DNA of 64,000 bases, taken from positions 1 through 64,000 of the forward strand of contig NZ_CALUAE010000008.1 of assembly GCF_943913955.1 (NCBI RefSeq), given 5' to 3'. The notes under the pieces are model-generated. The model ran no database searches, was not told where the DNA came from, and saw only the letters and a list, made by a program, of their open reading frames with translations. Position 1 is the stretch's first letter; each line of letters starts with the position of its first letter. Position numbers and translations under genes: made by a program. Below, in pieces: positions 43,691-52,097 of the stretch. The DNA is from Mycolicibacterium bacteremicum. GTDB lineage: Bacteria > Actinomycetota > Actinomycetes > Mycobacteriales > Mycobacteriaceae.

Positions 43691-44904
43691 GGCGAACCCA
43701 GCGCCACCACGGTGTCGCCGCGCTGCTCGACGATCGTCGACCCGGCCACCGCGGGCACCACGGCCGTGTCGGCCGGCTCGCGGCCGAGATCGATATGGCG
43801 GACCCCGGTGCCGTTCTCGATGTTGAAGACGTCGTATCCATCGGTGACGGGCACCAGTAGCTCACCGGCCAGCACCGTGGCCGGGCCGACCGGCGCCCCG
43901 CCGGCGGCGGGGGTGACGGTGAACTTGTAGCGCAGCCCCTCGGACTCGAACACCAGGAGCGAATCGCCGGTCCACCAGGTGACCAGATCACCGGCCCGCG
44001 AGGCCGCCGCGTACGGCGACGGGGCGGCGTCCAGGGGGATGGCGGCCGTCACGGTGCCGGTGTCGTCGACGATGTTGACCACCGGCTTCGGCGTCGGCAG
44101 GTACACCGCGGTGGTGGTGTCGGACACCGCGATCACCCGGGCGTCGGCGTCGACCGAAACCCCGGGCTGCTGTTCGTATTTGACCTCGGGGACGTCCTCC
44201 TCGTCGGACACCCGCAGCAGCGTCAGCCGCATCTCGGTCTGTTGCGGGCAGGACTCCATGATCGACACCGCCGCCGAACTCGCCTGCGCCGAGACCAGCC
44301 GGCACAGCGGCGACACCGGCACATCGGGCTTCACCCGTGCGTCCAGGGCGCCCCAGCTCAGCATCCGGACCATGTCGGATCGCCACAACTCCAAGCGGCT
44401 GTCCCCGTAGGAGAGCACCGCGCTGCCGTCGGTGGACAGCTTCACCTCCGGGTCGGCGTAGGCGGTGCGGGCGGGCCCGCGTTTGCCCGTGCTCGCGTCG
44501 ATGGTGCTGACCTGCCCGCACCCGCGCGAATCAGGGTAGACGGCAACGGCGTACTGGTAGGCCGAGGTGACCCCGCACAGCGGCAGGTCGCGGGCGTAGC
44601 TCCACAACTGCTCTCCGCTGCCCGGAGCGCGTCCGGTCACGGTGCTGCCCTCGGCGGTCACCACCGCCCCCGACACCACCAGCGGCTGCGTGGTTTTCGG
44701 GCTCGGTGCGGTCCACAGTTGCGTCAGCCGGTCCGGTATCCGCGTCGCCGGGGCCAGGGTGGGCACCGGTTCGGCGGCCGGTCGGCTGATGGTGGCCCGC
44801 GCGTCGCTGGTCCACCAGACGAGCGCGGCAACCACGGCCACTGCCGCGGCGATGGCCGCGGCCGCGATCAGATCACCGCGGGTGCGGCGCTCCGGCTTGA
44901 TCAC
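43687..44904 (-). CDS. Membrane-anchored Rv3212-type protein with propeller-like domain
   Basis: A 405-residue protein with a basic N-terminus, one transmembrane anchor (about residues 12-31) and a large extracytoplasmic domain. That domain has repeated beta segments such as VVSGAVVTAEGSTVTGRAPG and QLWSYARDLPLCG, reminiscent of PQQ/WD-type propellers, and several Cys that could form disulfides. Function unknown; placed with Rv3212 by position and layout. GTG 44904 overlaps the rhlE stop (GTGA). Confidence 0.75.
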   Translation of the reverse strand: MIKPERRTRGDLIAAAAIAAAVAVVAALVWWTSDARATISRPAAEPVPTLAPATRIPDRLTQLWTAPSPKTTQPLVVSGAVVTAEGSTVTGRAPGSGEQLWSYARDLPLCGVTSAYQYAVAVYPDSRGCGQVSTIDASTGKRGPARTAYADPEVKLSTDGSAVLSYGDSRLELWRSDMVRMLSWGALDARVKPDVPVSPLCRLVSAQASSAAVSIMESCPQQTEMRLTLLRVSDEEDVPEVKYEQQPGVSVDADARVIAVSDTTTAVYLPTPKPVVNIVDDTGTVTAAIPLDAAPSPYAAASRAGDLVTWWTGDSLLVFESEGLRYKFTVTPAAGGAPVGPATVLAGELLVPVTDGYDVFNIENGTGVRHIDLGREPADTAVVPAVAGSTIVEQRGDTVVALGSP

Positions 44905-46409
44905 TCAGCCGCGGCAGGGGCGCTGGTCTTGCGCGGACGACGCCGGCGGCGGCGCTTGGCCGGTGCGGTCTCGGCGCTCTCGGAATCGGTTGCGGACTCG
45001 TTCTCGGGAGCCGTTGCGGCGTCGTTCTTTTCGGGGTGGCCGGTGGACGGCTCACCGCCACGGGTGCGGCGACGGCTGCGGGTGCGGGCCGGCCGCTCGC
45101 TGCGCTCCGTGCGCTCGACACGCTCGCCCTCGGTGCGGGTCCTCGGCTTGCGCGGCGCCGCGATCGAGCCGGTCGCCTCGGCCGGGATGTTCAGCTCGCT
45201 GTACAGATGTGGTGAGCTGGAATAGGTTTCGGCCGGCTCGGGGGTGTCCAGACCCAGCGCCTTGTCGATCATCGACCAGCGGGTCAGCTCGTCCCAGTCG
45301 ACCAGGGTGACCGCGATACCGGTCTTACCGGCGCGGCCGGTGCGCCCGATGCGGTGCACGTAGGACTGCTCGTCCTCGGGGATCTGGTAGTTGATGACGT
45401 GGGTGATGTCGTCGATGTCGATACCGCGGGCGGCGACGTCGGTGGCGACCAGCACGTCGACGTCACCGGTGCGGAATGCCTTGAGCGCCTTCTCGCGGGC
45501 GATCTGGCCGAGGTCTCCGTGCACGGCACCGACCTTGAAGCCGCGCTCGGCGAGCTCGTCGGCGACCTTCTGCGCGGTGCGCTTGGTGCGGGTGAAGATC
45601 ATGGTCGCGCCGCGACCCTCGGCCTGCAGGATGCGGCTGACCATCTCCACCTTGTCCAGGGCGTGCGCCCGGTAGATGAACTGCTCGGTGGTGTCGTGGG
45701 TCTGCGAGGACTGCGCCGACTCGGCCCGGATGTGGGTCGGCTGGTTCATGAACGTGCGCGCCAGCGTGATGATCGGGCCCGGCATGGTCGCCGAGAACAG
45801 CATCGACTGCCGGTCATCGGGGGTCAGGCGCAGGATCCGCTCGATATCGGGCAGGAAGCCCAGGTCCAGCATCTCGTCGGCCTCGTCGAGCACCAGCACC
45901 GAGAGGCTGCCCAGCTGCAGGTGTCCCTGCTGGGCCAGGTCGAGCAGTCGGCCCGGGGTGCCGACCACCACGTCGACACCCTTCTGCAGGGCCTCGATCT
46001 GTGGCTCGTACGGTCGGCCGCCGTAGATGGAGGTGACGGTGAACTTGCGGTCCTCGCGTCCCTCCACATTGTCGGCGCGCAGGTACTTCGCGGCCAGTTC
46101 CAGGTCGTTGTACACCTGCAGGCAGAGCTCACGGGTGGGCACCACGACCAGGGCGCGCGGCGTGCCGTTGAGGGGGCGGGACCCGTCGCTGGCGATCCGG
46201 TGCAGCAGGGGTACGCCGAAGGCCAGCGTCTTTCCCATACCGGTGCGGGCCTGGCCGATGAGGTCGTCGCCGGCCAGCGCGAGCGGCAGGGTCAGCTCCT
46301 GGATCGCAAAAGCGTGTTCCTTACCGGTCTCGGCCAGCGCGCGGACGATCTCGTCACGCACGCCCAGTTCGGCGAAGGATGTCTTGGGGGTATCGGTGGG
46401 TGCAGTCAT
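44901..46409 (-). CDS. rhlE: DEAD-box RNA helicase RhlE
   Basis: A 502-residue ATP-dependent RNA helicase. Q motif near FAIQELTLPLALAG, motif I ARTGMGKT, motif II LDEADEML, motif III SATMPG, motif VI HRIGRTGRAG. The C-terminal 100 residues are Arg/Pro/Glu-rich and disordered, ending RRRRRPRKTSAP. ATG 46409 has no clear Shine-Dalgarno and a small hairpin just upstream. It is the first gene of rhlE-Rv3212-type; cold or ribosome-assembly control is typical for such helicases. Confidence 0.95.
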   Translation of the reverse strand: MTAPTDTPKTSFAELGVRDEIVRALAETGKEHAFAIQELTLPLALAGDDLIGQARTGMGKTLAFGVPLLHRIASDGSRPLNGTPRALVVVPTRELCLQVYNDLELAAKYLRADNVEGREDRKFTVTSIYGGRPYEPQIEALQKGVDVVVGTPGRLLDLAQQGHLQLGSLSVLVLDEADEMLDLGFLPDIERILRLTPDDRQSMLFSATMPGPIITLARTFMNQPTHIRAESAQSSQTHDTTEQFIYRAHALDKVEMVSRILQAEGRGATMIFTRTKRTAQKVADELAERGFKVGAVHGDLGQIAREKALKAFRTGDVDVLVATDVAARGIDIDDITHVINYQIPEDEQSYVHRIGRTGRAGKTGIAVTLVDWDELTRWSMIDKALGLDTPEPAETYSSSPHLYSELNIPAEATGSIAAPRKPRTRTEGERVERTERSERPARTRSRRRTRGGEPSTGHPEKNDAATAPENESATDSESAETAPAKRRRRRRPRKTSAPAAAE

Positions 46410-46713
46410 GTTCGTGGTCCGGCGGTTCTGGCCGCCGTCAGCCTTTCGCTTGTCAATCCTCGTCGCGTCCACGCGCGCACGACGATGACGAGTAAAAGGC
46501 GGATATCCCCAGGTGGCGGGCGATACCGCTCCGTCGGGCCCAGCGTCAGTCACAGCGGGCCGAACCACGTGCACGCACATTTCTTGCGGTGACGATCGGT
46601 GACCGGGAATCCCCGGTGAAATCACCACCGCTTACCCATGGTAGCCGGTCACGGCGCTGGTTAGGGCATCGAGCAGGTTTCGTGGTGTCGCGCGGTGGGC
46701 ATCTAGGCAGGTC
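46410..46713. other. 304-base divergent intergenic region
   Basis: It separates rhlE (minus) from the FAD monooxygenase (plus). Apart from the hairpin next to rhlE (46420-46437) I see no coding signal, no clear ECF promoter pair and no terminator. It presumably holds both promoters and a long rhlE leader. Confidence 0.6.
46420..46437 (-). promoter_or_regulatory. Hairpin just upstream of rhlE start
   Basis: CGGCGG (46420-46425) and CCGCCG (46432-46437) pair perfectly with a six-base loop, ending 11 bases before ATG 46409 on the minus strand, where a ribosome site would lie. Possible translation control, as in other helicase genes; unproven. Confidence 0.3.
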
Positions 46714-47946
46714 GTGAGCCCCCATGCCGTGATCTCGGGAGCCGGCATCGCCGGGCCCGCGCTGGCCCATCAACTCAACGCGCGCGGTTGGCGCACGACC
46801 GTCGTCGAGCGATTCCCGCAGCGCCGGGAGGAGGGGCAGAACGTCGACATCCGCGGCGCCGCCCGCGAGGTGGTCCGCCGGATGGGCATCGATGCCGAGG
46901 TCCGCGCCGCCGGGACCGGCGAGATCGGCACCCGGTTCGTGACGGCGCAGGGCCGACCCGCCGCGTCGTTCCCGGTCGGCGAGCCGGGCGGCACCGACGG
47001 CCCGACCGCCGATCTGGAGATCCTGCGCGGCGAGCTGTCCCGCATCCTGGTCGAGCACACCGCCGCGGCCGAGTACCGCTTCGACAGCCAGATCGCCGAT
47101 GTCAGCGATGACGGCGAGCGGGTGCGCACCACGCTGCACGACGGCACCGAGCTGGAATCCGATCTGCTGGTCATCGCCGAGGGACTGCATTCGCGCTCGC
47201 GCCGATTCGTCACCGACGTCGCCGTCTCCGATCTCGGCATGTACTTCGCCTATGTGACCATCCCGCGCCGCGAGGATGACGACCGGTGGTGGAACTGGCA
47301 GCACGCCACCAAACGCCGGTCGGTGCATCTGCGGCCCGACAACCTGGGCACCACGCGCGCCATCCTGACCTTCATGTCCGACCTGCGCGGTTTCGAGGAC
47401 CTGGACCGCGACGGCCAGCTGACCATCCTGCGGCGCACCTTCGCCGACGTCGGCGGTGCCGCGGCGCGCATCCTCGACGAGATCGATGCCGGCGCCCCGA
47501 TGTACTTCTCGGCGGTCGGCCAGGTCCAGTCGCCGGTATGGAGCCGGGGCCGGATCACCCTGTTGGGCGATACCGCGTTCTGCAACGCCACCTTCGGGGG
47601 CGCGGGCACCAGCCTGGCGCTCATCGGCGGCTACGTGCTGGCCGGTGAACTGGCCGGCACCCCGGACATTCCGGTGGCGCTGGCGGCCTACCGGCGCGCC
47701 ATGCAGCCCTACATCGCCACCGCGCCGGAGGTCCGCGAATCGGTGTTGCGGCTGGCCAATCCGAGTTCGGCGCTGGGCATCCGGGCCCTGCACGCCCTGG
47801 CCGCGGTGTCGGCCGGGCCGGTGGGCCGGGCGGTCGGTGCGGTCGTGGGGGACCGGGTCAGCGGTATCGCCGGCGGTGCCGATCCGCTACCGGACTACCC
47901 GGCGGCGGTGAACTCTCCTGGCGTCGGCCACGCCGCCCGCGATTAA
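46714..47946 (+). CDS. FAD-dependent monooxygenase (PHBH/TetX-like)
   Basis: A 410-residue flavoprotein aromatic hydroxylase relative. The N-terminal Rossmann loop is ISGAGIAGPALAHQL, and the second FAD motif is LLGDTAFCNATFGGAGTSLAL, with the Asp of the GD motif. The middle beta domain would hold the substrate. Probably oxygenates an aromatic or polyketide-like compound; substrate unknown. GTG 46714 is the predicted start. It is not in the M. tuberculosis order I recall between rhlE and the ferritin-like gene. Confidence 0.87.
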   Translation: MSPHAVISGAGIAGPALAHQLNARGWRTTVVERFPQRREEGQNVDIRGAAREVVRRMGIDAEVRAAGTGEIGTRFVTAQGRPAASFPVGEPGGTDGPTADLEILRGELSRILVEHTAAAEYRFDSQIADVSDDGERVRTTLHDGTELESDLLVIAEGLHSRSRRFVTDVAVSDLGMYFAYVTIPRREDDDRWWNWQHATKRRSVHLRPDNLGTTRAILTFMSDLRGFEDLDRDGQLTILRRTFADVGGAAARILDEIDAGAPMYFSAVGQVQSPVWSRGRITLLGDTAFCNATFGGAGTSLALIGGYVLAGELAGTPDIPVALAAYRRAMQPYIATAPEVRESVLRLANPSSALGIRALHALAAVSAGPVGRAVGAVVGDRVSGIAGGADPLPDYPAAVNSPGVGHAARD

Positions 47947-47949
47947 GGT
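47944..47949 (+). promoter_or_regulatory. Predicted -10 (TAAGGT) for leaderless ferritin-like gene
   Basis: TAAGGT overlaps the monooxygenase stop and is six bases before ATG 47956. Confidence 0.5.
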
Positions 47950-47955
47950 TGGGCC

Positions 47956-48645
47956 ATGACCTCGACGCCGCCCGATGCCGCCGCAGCCAGCGTTTCTCGC
48001 GTCCCGGCGGATCATCCGGGCATCACCGAGTTGTTCGCTCTGCTCGCCTACGGCGAGGTGGCGGCGTTCTACCGGCTGACCGAGGAGGCGCGGATGGCGC
48101 CGAACCTGGCCGGCCGGATCAACATGGCCAGCATGGCCGCCGCCGAGATGCGGCACTACGAGCTGCTGCACGAGGCCCTGTCGGCCCGCGGCGTGGACAC
48201 CGTCCCGGCGATGACGAAGTACGCCCCGGCCCTGGAGAACTATCACCGGCTGACCACCCCCAGCACCTGGCTGGAGGCCCTGGTCAAGACCTACATCGGT
48301 GACGCGTTGGCCGCCGACTTCTACCTGCAGATCTCCGATGCCCTGCCGCCGGAGGCCGCCGGTGTGGTGCGCTCGGTGCTCTCGGAGACCGGTCACTCGC
48401 AGTTCGTGGTGGCCGAGGTCCGCGCCGCCGTGACGGCCAGCGATCGGCAGCGCCACCGGTTGGCGCTGTGGTCGCGGCGCCTGCTCGGTGAGGCCATCAC
48501 CCAGGCCCAGTTCGTGCTCGCCGACCGCGACGAGCTCGTCGATCTGGTGGTCAGCAGCAGCGAGGGGCTGGCCCAGCTCTCGGAGTTCTTCGACAAGCTG
48601 CAGCAGACCCATTCCAGCCGGATGCAGGAGCTGGGCCTGGCCTGA
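47956..48645 (+). CDS. Ferritin-like fold protein (Rv3210c type)
   Basis: A 229-residue helical protein with ferritin-like metal motifs: Glu in YGEVAAFYRL, Glu and His in AAEMRHYELL (ExxH), and a later Glu/His pair in SETGHSQFVV. This suggests a di-iron or di-manganese four-helix bundle related to the MiaE-like group, but the reaction is unknown. It follows the monooxygenase by nine bases and has its own predicted leaderless start. Confidence 0.83.
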   Translation: MTSTPPDAAAASVSRVPADHPGITELFALLAYGEVAAFYRLTEEARMAPNLAGRINMASMAAAEMRHYELLHEALSARGVDTVPAMTKYAPALENYHRLTTPSTWLEALVKTYIGDALAADFYLQISDALPPEAAGVVRSVLSETGHSQFVVAEVRAAVTASDRQRHRLALWSRRLLGEAITQAQFVLADRDELVDLVVSSSEGLAQLSEFFDKLQQTHSSRMQELGLA

Positions 48646-48648
48646 CGG

Positions 48649-49473
48649 CTACCGCGTGCAGGTCGCGATCATCGAGTCGTTGGCCTGCACCGCGAGTGCG
48701 GTCCCGTTGCCGTCCAGGATGGCGCAGTTGAGCTGGCCGGCCACGCTGGTCGCGGTCACCGAGGACAGCGTGACGCCGGGATTGAGCGTCACCGACTTCA
48801 CCCACGGCAGCGCGACGTTCACGTCGGTCTGCAGGGCGCCCTGGGCGTCGGTGTAGATGATGGTCACCAGGTCGATCAGCTGCCGGTTGCCGGTCACCTG
48901 ATAGGTGACGGTGCGCGCGGCGGCGGCCGGGTCGACGGCGGCCGGCGGGGCCGGCGGGGCGACCGGAGCGGGTGCGGCCACGGGGGGCGCGGGCTGCGGG
49001 GCGACGGTCGCCGACGGGTTCGGGGTGACGGTGGTGACCCGCTCCGGTGCCATGTCGGCGCCGGGCAGATCGGCGGCCGGCGCGGGTGGTGCCGCGGGGG
49101 TGGTCGTGACGGCGTCGTCGGTGGGTGCGGCCGATGTGGTGGCTGCGGTCACGGTGCCGGAGTCACCGCCGCCGAGGATCACGCCGGTGCAGACCACCGC
49201 GATCATCAGGATGGCCCCGGCGACGCCGGCCACCCAGATCCACCGGCGGTCCAGGGTCTCGTGATAGTCGGCCGGGTACTCGTAGTCGGCGGAGTAGTCG
49301 GCATCGGCGTCGTAGGCCGGGTCGTGATCGTCGTAGCGGCTGTGGCGATCGGTGGGGAGGTCCGAGCCGAACCGTGACCCGTAATCGGTCGGGTAGTCGG
49401 TGCCGTAGGTGGCGTCGTAGTCCGACCGGAAGCCGTCACGGGTGGTCGAATATGGTGAATATTGCCTGCTCAT
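48649..49473 (-). CDS. MmpS-like membrane protein with Tyr/Asp-rich N-terminus
   Basis: A 274-residue protein. Residues 1-80 are cytosolic, low-complexity and rich in Tyr and Asp (for example DYDATYGTDYPTDYG). One transmembrane helix follows (about 82-104), then a Pro/Ala/Thr-rich linker of about 85 residues. The C-terminal domain is MmpS-like: VTYQVTGNRQLIDLVTIIYTD, LPWVKSVTL and GQLNCAILDG. MmpS proteins assist MmpL lipid transporters, but no mmpL gene is adjacent. Start ATG 49473; GTG 49476 is possible. Matches Rv3209 by position. Confidence 0.78.
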   Translation of the reverse strand: MSRQYSPYSTTRDGFRSDYDATYGTDYPTDYGSRFGSDLPTDRHSRYDDHDPAYDADADYSADYEYPADYHETLDRRWIWVAGVAGAILMIAVVCTGVILGGGDSGTVTAATTSAAPTDDAVTTTPAAPPAPAADLPGADMAPERVTTVTPNPSATVAPQPAPPVAAPAPVAPPAPPAAVDPAAAARTVTYQVTGNRQLIDLVTIIYTDAQGALQTDVNVALPWVKSVTLNPGVTLSSVTATSVAGQLNCAILDGNGTALAVQANDSMIATCTR

Positions 49474-49652
49474 CACGTAATTCCCAGATCGTTTCGGTGC
49501 TTACCCGGCCGATGTTAGTGGTGCAAAAGTTACAGATGATGTTGGCGCGCTCTCGGTCCGATAACGGTCCGGCCTCGGTCTGGTCGCCGCGGATTCGCTG
49601 ACGGCGCAACGATCACGGGCCGCCTCGGTGCCATCCCCGCGGCAGTGTCCAC

Positions 49653-49658
49653 TAGCCT
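49653..49658 (+). promoter_or_regulatory. Predicted -10 (TAGCCT) for the DUF3107 gene
   Basis: TAGCCT would start RNA near 49665, giving a 32-base leader with AAGGGG nine bases before GTG 49697, a normal leadered layout. Confidence 0.45.
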
Positions 49659-49696
49659 GAACGCACGCATTGCCAACAACCGAAGGGGTCGCCAGC

Positions 49697-49945
49697 GTGG
49701 ACATCAAGATCGGGGTCGCCGACAGCCCGCGAGAGCTGATCATCAGCAGCGCGCAGACGCCTGAAGAGGCGGAGAAGGCGATCGTCGACGCGTTGTCGGA
49801 CACCTCGTCCGTGCTGTCGCTGACCGATGAGAAGGGTCGCCGCTACCTGGTGCAGGCCGCCAAGATCACCTATGTCGAGATCGGCCCCACCGACGGACGC
49901 AAGGTCGGCTTCGGCACCGTCGGCGCCGAGGCACTCAAGAGCTGA
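49697..49945 (+). CDS. DUF3107 protein (TB9.4 type)
   Basis: An 82-residue conserved actinobacterial protein, VDIKIGVADSPRELI at the start, then a helix-strand core and YVEIGPTDGRKVGFGT at the end. No signal peptide, membrane span or catalytic motif. Function unknown. GTG 49697 fits an AAGGGG ribosome site. Convergent with fasR, five bases apart. Confidence 0.88.
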   Translation: MDIKIGVADSPRELIISSAQTPEEAEKAIVDALSDTSSVLSLTDEKGRRYLVQAAKITYVEIGPTDGRKVGFGTVGAEALKS

Positions 49946-49950
49946 GGACG

Positions 49951-50607
49951 TCAGGAACGGGTGAGCGGCACGTGTGACAGTCCGCCCCAGGCGAACTGCA
50001 CCGTGCCCTCGACCGCCGCGTCCTTCGAGATGGGGCGGTCGTTGTCCAGCCAGTAGCGCGCGCAGTCGACGCTGGTGGACACCAGGCCCACGGCGATCAT
50101 CCGGGCGCGGTGGGCCTCCAGGCCGGAATCCCGGCTGATGAGGTCGAACACCGCGTCGGTACACGACTCGGTGGCCACCTTCACCTGCGCGGCGACCTGT
50201 GGCTCGGTGACGTAGTCGTTTTCGAAGATCAGTCGGTAGCCCTGGCTGTCGTGCTCGACGAACTCGAAGAACGCCTGCACCGCGGCACGCAGTCGCTGCC
50301 GGTTGTCGGTGGTGGTCCGCAGGGCCTGCCGCACACCGGAGACCAGGTTGTCCACGTGCCGCTGCAGAACGGCCAGATACAGCTCAAGCTTCGATGAGAA
50401 GTGTTGGTACAGAACCGGTTTGCTGACACCGGCCCGGTCGGCGATCTCGTCCATGCCGGCCGCGTGATAGCCGCGGTCGACGAAGACCTCACTGGCGGCG
50501 ATGAGCAATTGGCCGCGGCGCTCATCGCGGGGCAGCCGGTTACCGCGCCGATTGCCGGGGCCCGCCTTGGCGCCCCGCGCTCCGGCGGCGTTGGCGAGAT
50601 CGCTCAT
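49951..50607 (-). CDS. fasR: TetR-family fatty acid synthase regulator FasR
   Basis: A 218-residue TetR regulator. The DNA-binding helices are in RRGQLLIAASEVFVDRGYH through MDEIADRAGVSKPVLYQHFSSK; the C-terminal ligand domain ends GLSHVPLTRS. The M. tuberculosis counterpart Rv3208 activates the fas-acpS operon and responds to long acyl-CoAs. ATG 50607 gives the expected MSDLA start. It is the only TetR gene in this window and so one candidate for the operators near desA3, untested. Confidence 0.93.
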   Translation of the reverse strand: MSDLANAAGARGAKAGPGNRRGNRLPRDERRGQLLIAASEVFVDRGYHAAGMDEIADRAGVSKPVLYQHFSSKLELYLAVLQRHVDNLVSGVRQALRTTTDNRQRLRAAVQAFFEFVEHDSQGYRLIFENDYVTEPQVAAQVKVATESCTDAVFDLISRDSGLEAHRARMIAVGLVSTSVDCARYWLDNDRPISKDAAVEGTVQFAWGGLSHVPLTRS

Positions 50608-50790
50608 GACGTCCTCAATTTCAATCTGTACTGCCTGTGCTGCGTGGGTCATGCCGGCGTTTTCGTAGGCAGCCTTCACCCGCTGATCGCCACGACATTA
50701 CTACCGCACGTAGGTCGAGGCGTTGCCGTGGTGCTCGTGTCGGTGGCGCGCCGGGATGGGATGCGTCCCGGGTTGTGCCATTCTGGTGCG

Positions 50791-51996
50791 GTGACCTATG
50801 ACCCGGGGCGCCGCGGGGGCAACCGTGGCTCGAGCGGGCTGGGGGCACCTCCCGGCGGGGGAGAACGAGACGACGTCGGGAATCTGCGCACCGGCGTACC
50901 GCGCGGGGACCGCTCCCAGCGTCGCCGGCCCACCCATGTGAACCAGGGCCAGCCGCGCCGCGAGCCCACCGAGAACGCCGCGCAGCGCACCGACCCCGGC
51001 AACGTGCCCGCCCCGCGCGACCAGTGGCGCGAGCCGCTGCGCGCCCAGCGTGACCCGCTCGCCGAGGATCTCGGCCGCGCCCGGTCCAACCGCGACGAAC
51101 ACGCCCAGTTCCGCAAGCAGAGCTGGCTGGGCCGGTTCATCTCGACCTACGGCTGGCGGGCCTATGCGCTACCGATCCTGGCGATCGTGACGGTCGTGGT
51201 GATCTATCAGACGATCACCGGCCCGCCGGCGCCCAGCCCGGTCAACGCCGAGGGCCCGGTGCAGGCGCCCGTCGAATCGCCGAGCACCGAGATCGTCGGC
51301 GCACCGCCCAAGGGCCTCACCGAATACGACGCGAACCTGCCCACCGGCATCCTGCCCGGCGGCGGCCCGTTCACCGAGGCCGGCGCCAAGACCTGGCATA
51401 TCGTGCCGGGCACCACGCCCAAGGTGGGTCAGGGTGCCGAGCGCACCTTCACTTACACCGTCGAGGTGGAGGACGGGCTGGACACCGCCACGTTCGGCGG
51501 TGACGAGGGTTTCGCCCGGATGGTCAGCGAGACGCTGGCCAATCCGAAGAGCTGGACACACAACCCGCAGTTCGCCTTCCTGCGTGTCGACAACGACAGC
51601 GAGGGCCCGCCGGACTTCCGGGTGTCGCTGACCTCCCCGCTGACCATCCGCGAGGGGTGCGGGTACGACATCCCGCTCGAGGCGTCCTGCTACAACCCGG
51701 CCTATCTGGGTGATCAGGCCCGGGTGTTCATCAACGAAGCCCGCTGGGTGCGCGGTGCGACATCGTTCCAGGGCGATATCGGCTCCTACCGTCAGTACGT
51801 GATCAATCACGAGGTCGGCCACGCCATCGGCTACCGACAGCACGAGCCGTGCCCGGAGAACGGGGCGCTGGCGCCGATCATGATGCAGCAGACCTTCTCG
51901 ACCGCCAACAACGACGGCGCCCGGTTCGACGCCGGATCCGTCCCGGCCAACGGGTTGACCTGCCGGTTCAACCCCTGGCCGTATCCGATCGCCTGA
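50791..51996 (+). CDS. DUF3152 membrane protein with zinc-peptidase motif
   Basis: A 401-residue protein with a polar, disordered Arg-rich cytosolic N-terminus (1-110), one transmembrane segment (about 128-148) and an extracytoplasmic DUF3152 domain. That domain carries an HExxH motif, HEVGHAIGYRQHEPC, and Cys pairs likely to form disulfides. It looks like an anchored zinc peptidase but activity is unproven. GTG 50791 follows CATTCT by six bases, a weak leaderless pattern. Confidence 0.85.
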   Translation: MTYDPGRRGGNRGSSGLGAPPGGGERDDVGNLRTGVPRGDRSQRRRPTHVNQGQPRREPTENAAQRTDPGNVPAPRDQWREPLRAQRDPLAEDLGRARSNRDEHAQFRKQSWLGRFISTYGWRAYALPILAIVTVVVIYQTITGPPAPSPVNAEGPVQAPVESPSTEIVGAPPKGLTEYDANLPTGILPGGGPFTEAGAKTWHIVPGTTPKVGQGAERTFTYTVEVEDGLDTATFGGDEGFARMVSETLANPKSWTHNPQFAFLRVDNDSEGPPDFRVSLTSPLTIREGCGYDIPLEASCYNPAYLGDQARVFINEARWVRGATSFQGDIGSYRQYVINHEVGHAIGYRQHEPCPENGALAPIMMQQTFSTANNDGARFDAGSVPANGLTCRFNPWPYPIA

Positions 51997-52010
51997 CCCG
52001 GCCCGCCCCG

Positions 52011-52036
52011 GGAACGGATCACCCGGTTTTGCTGTT
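52011..52036 (+). promoter_or_regulatory. SigH/SigE-type promoter upstream of moeZ
   Basis: GGAAC (52011-52015) and GTT (52034-52036) are separated by 18 bases, the ECF SigH pattern, and a G precedes GGAAC as in strong sites. Transcription would start near 52043, 55 bases before GTG 52098. I recall moeZ/moeB1 as stress-induced in M. tuberculosis, which agrees. Confidence 0.6.
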
Positions 52037-52097
52037 GGATACCTGTGCCTGGTCTGATTGAGATCAGGAATTCGTTCGTCGATTCGAGGAGTGCACG

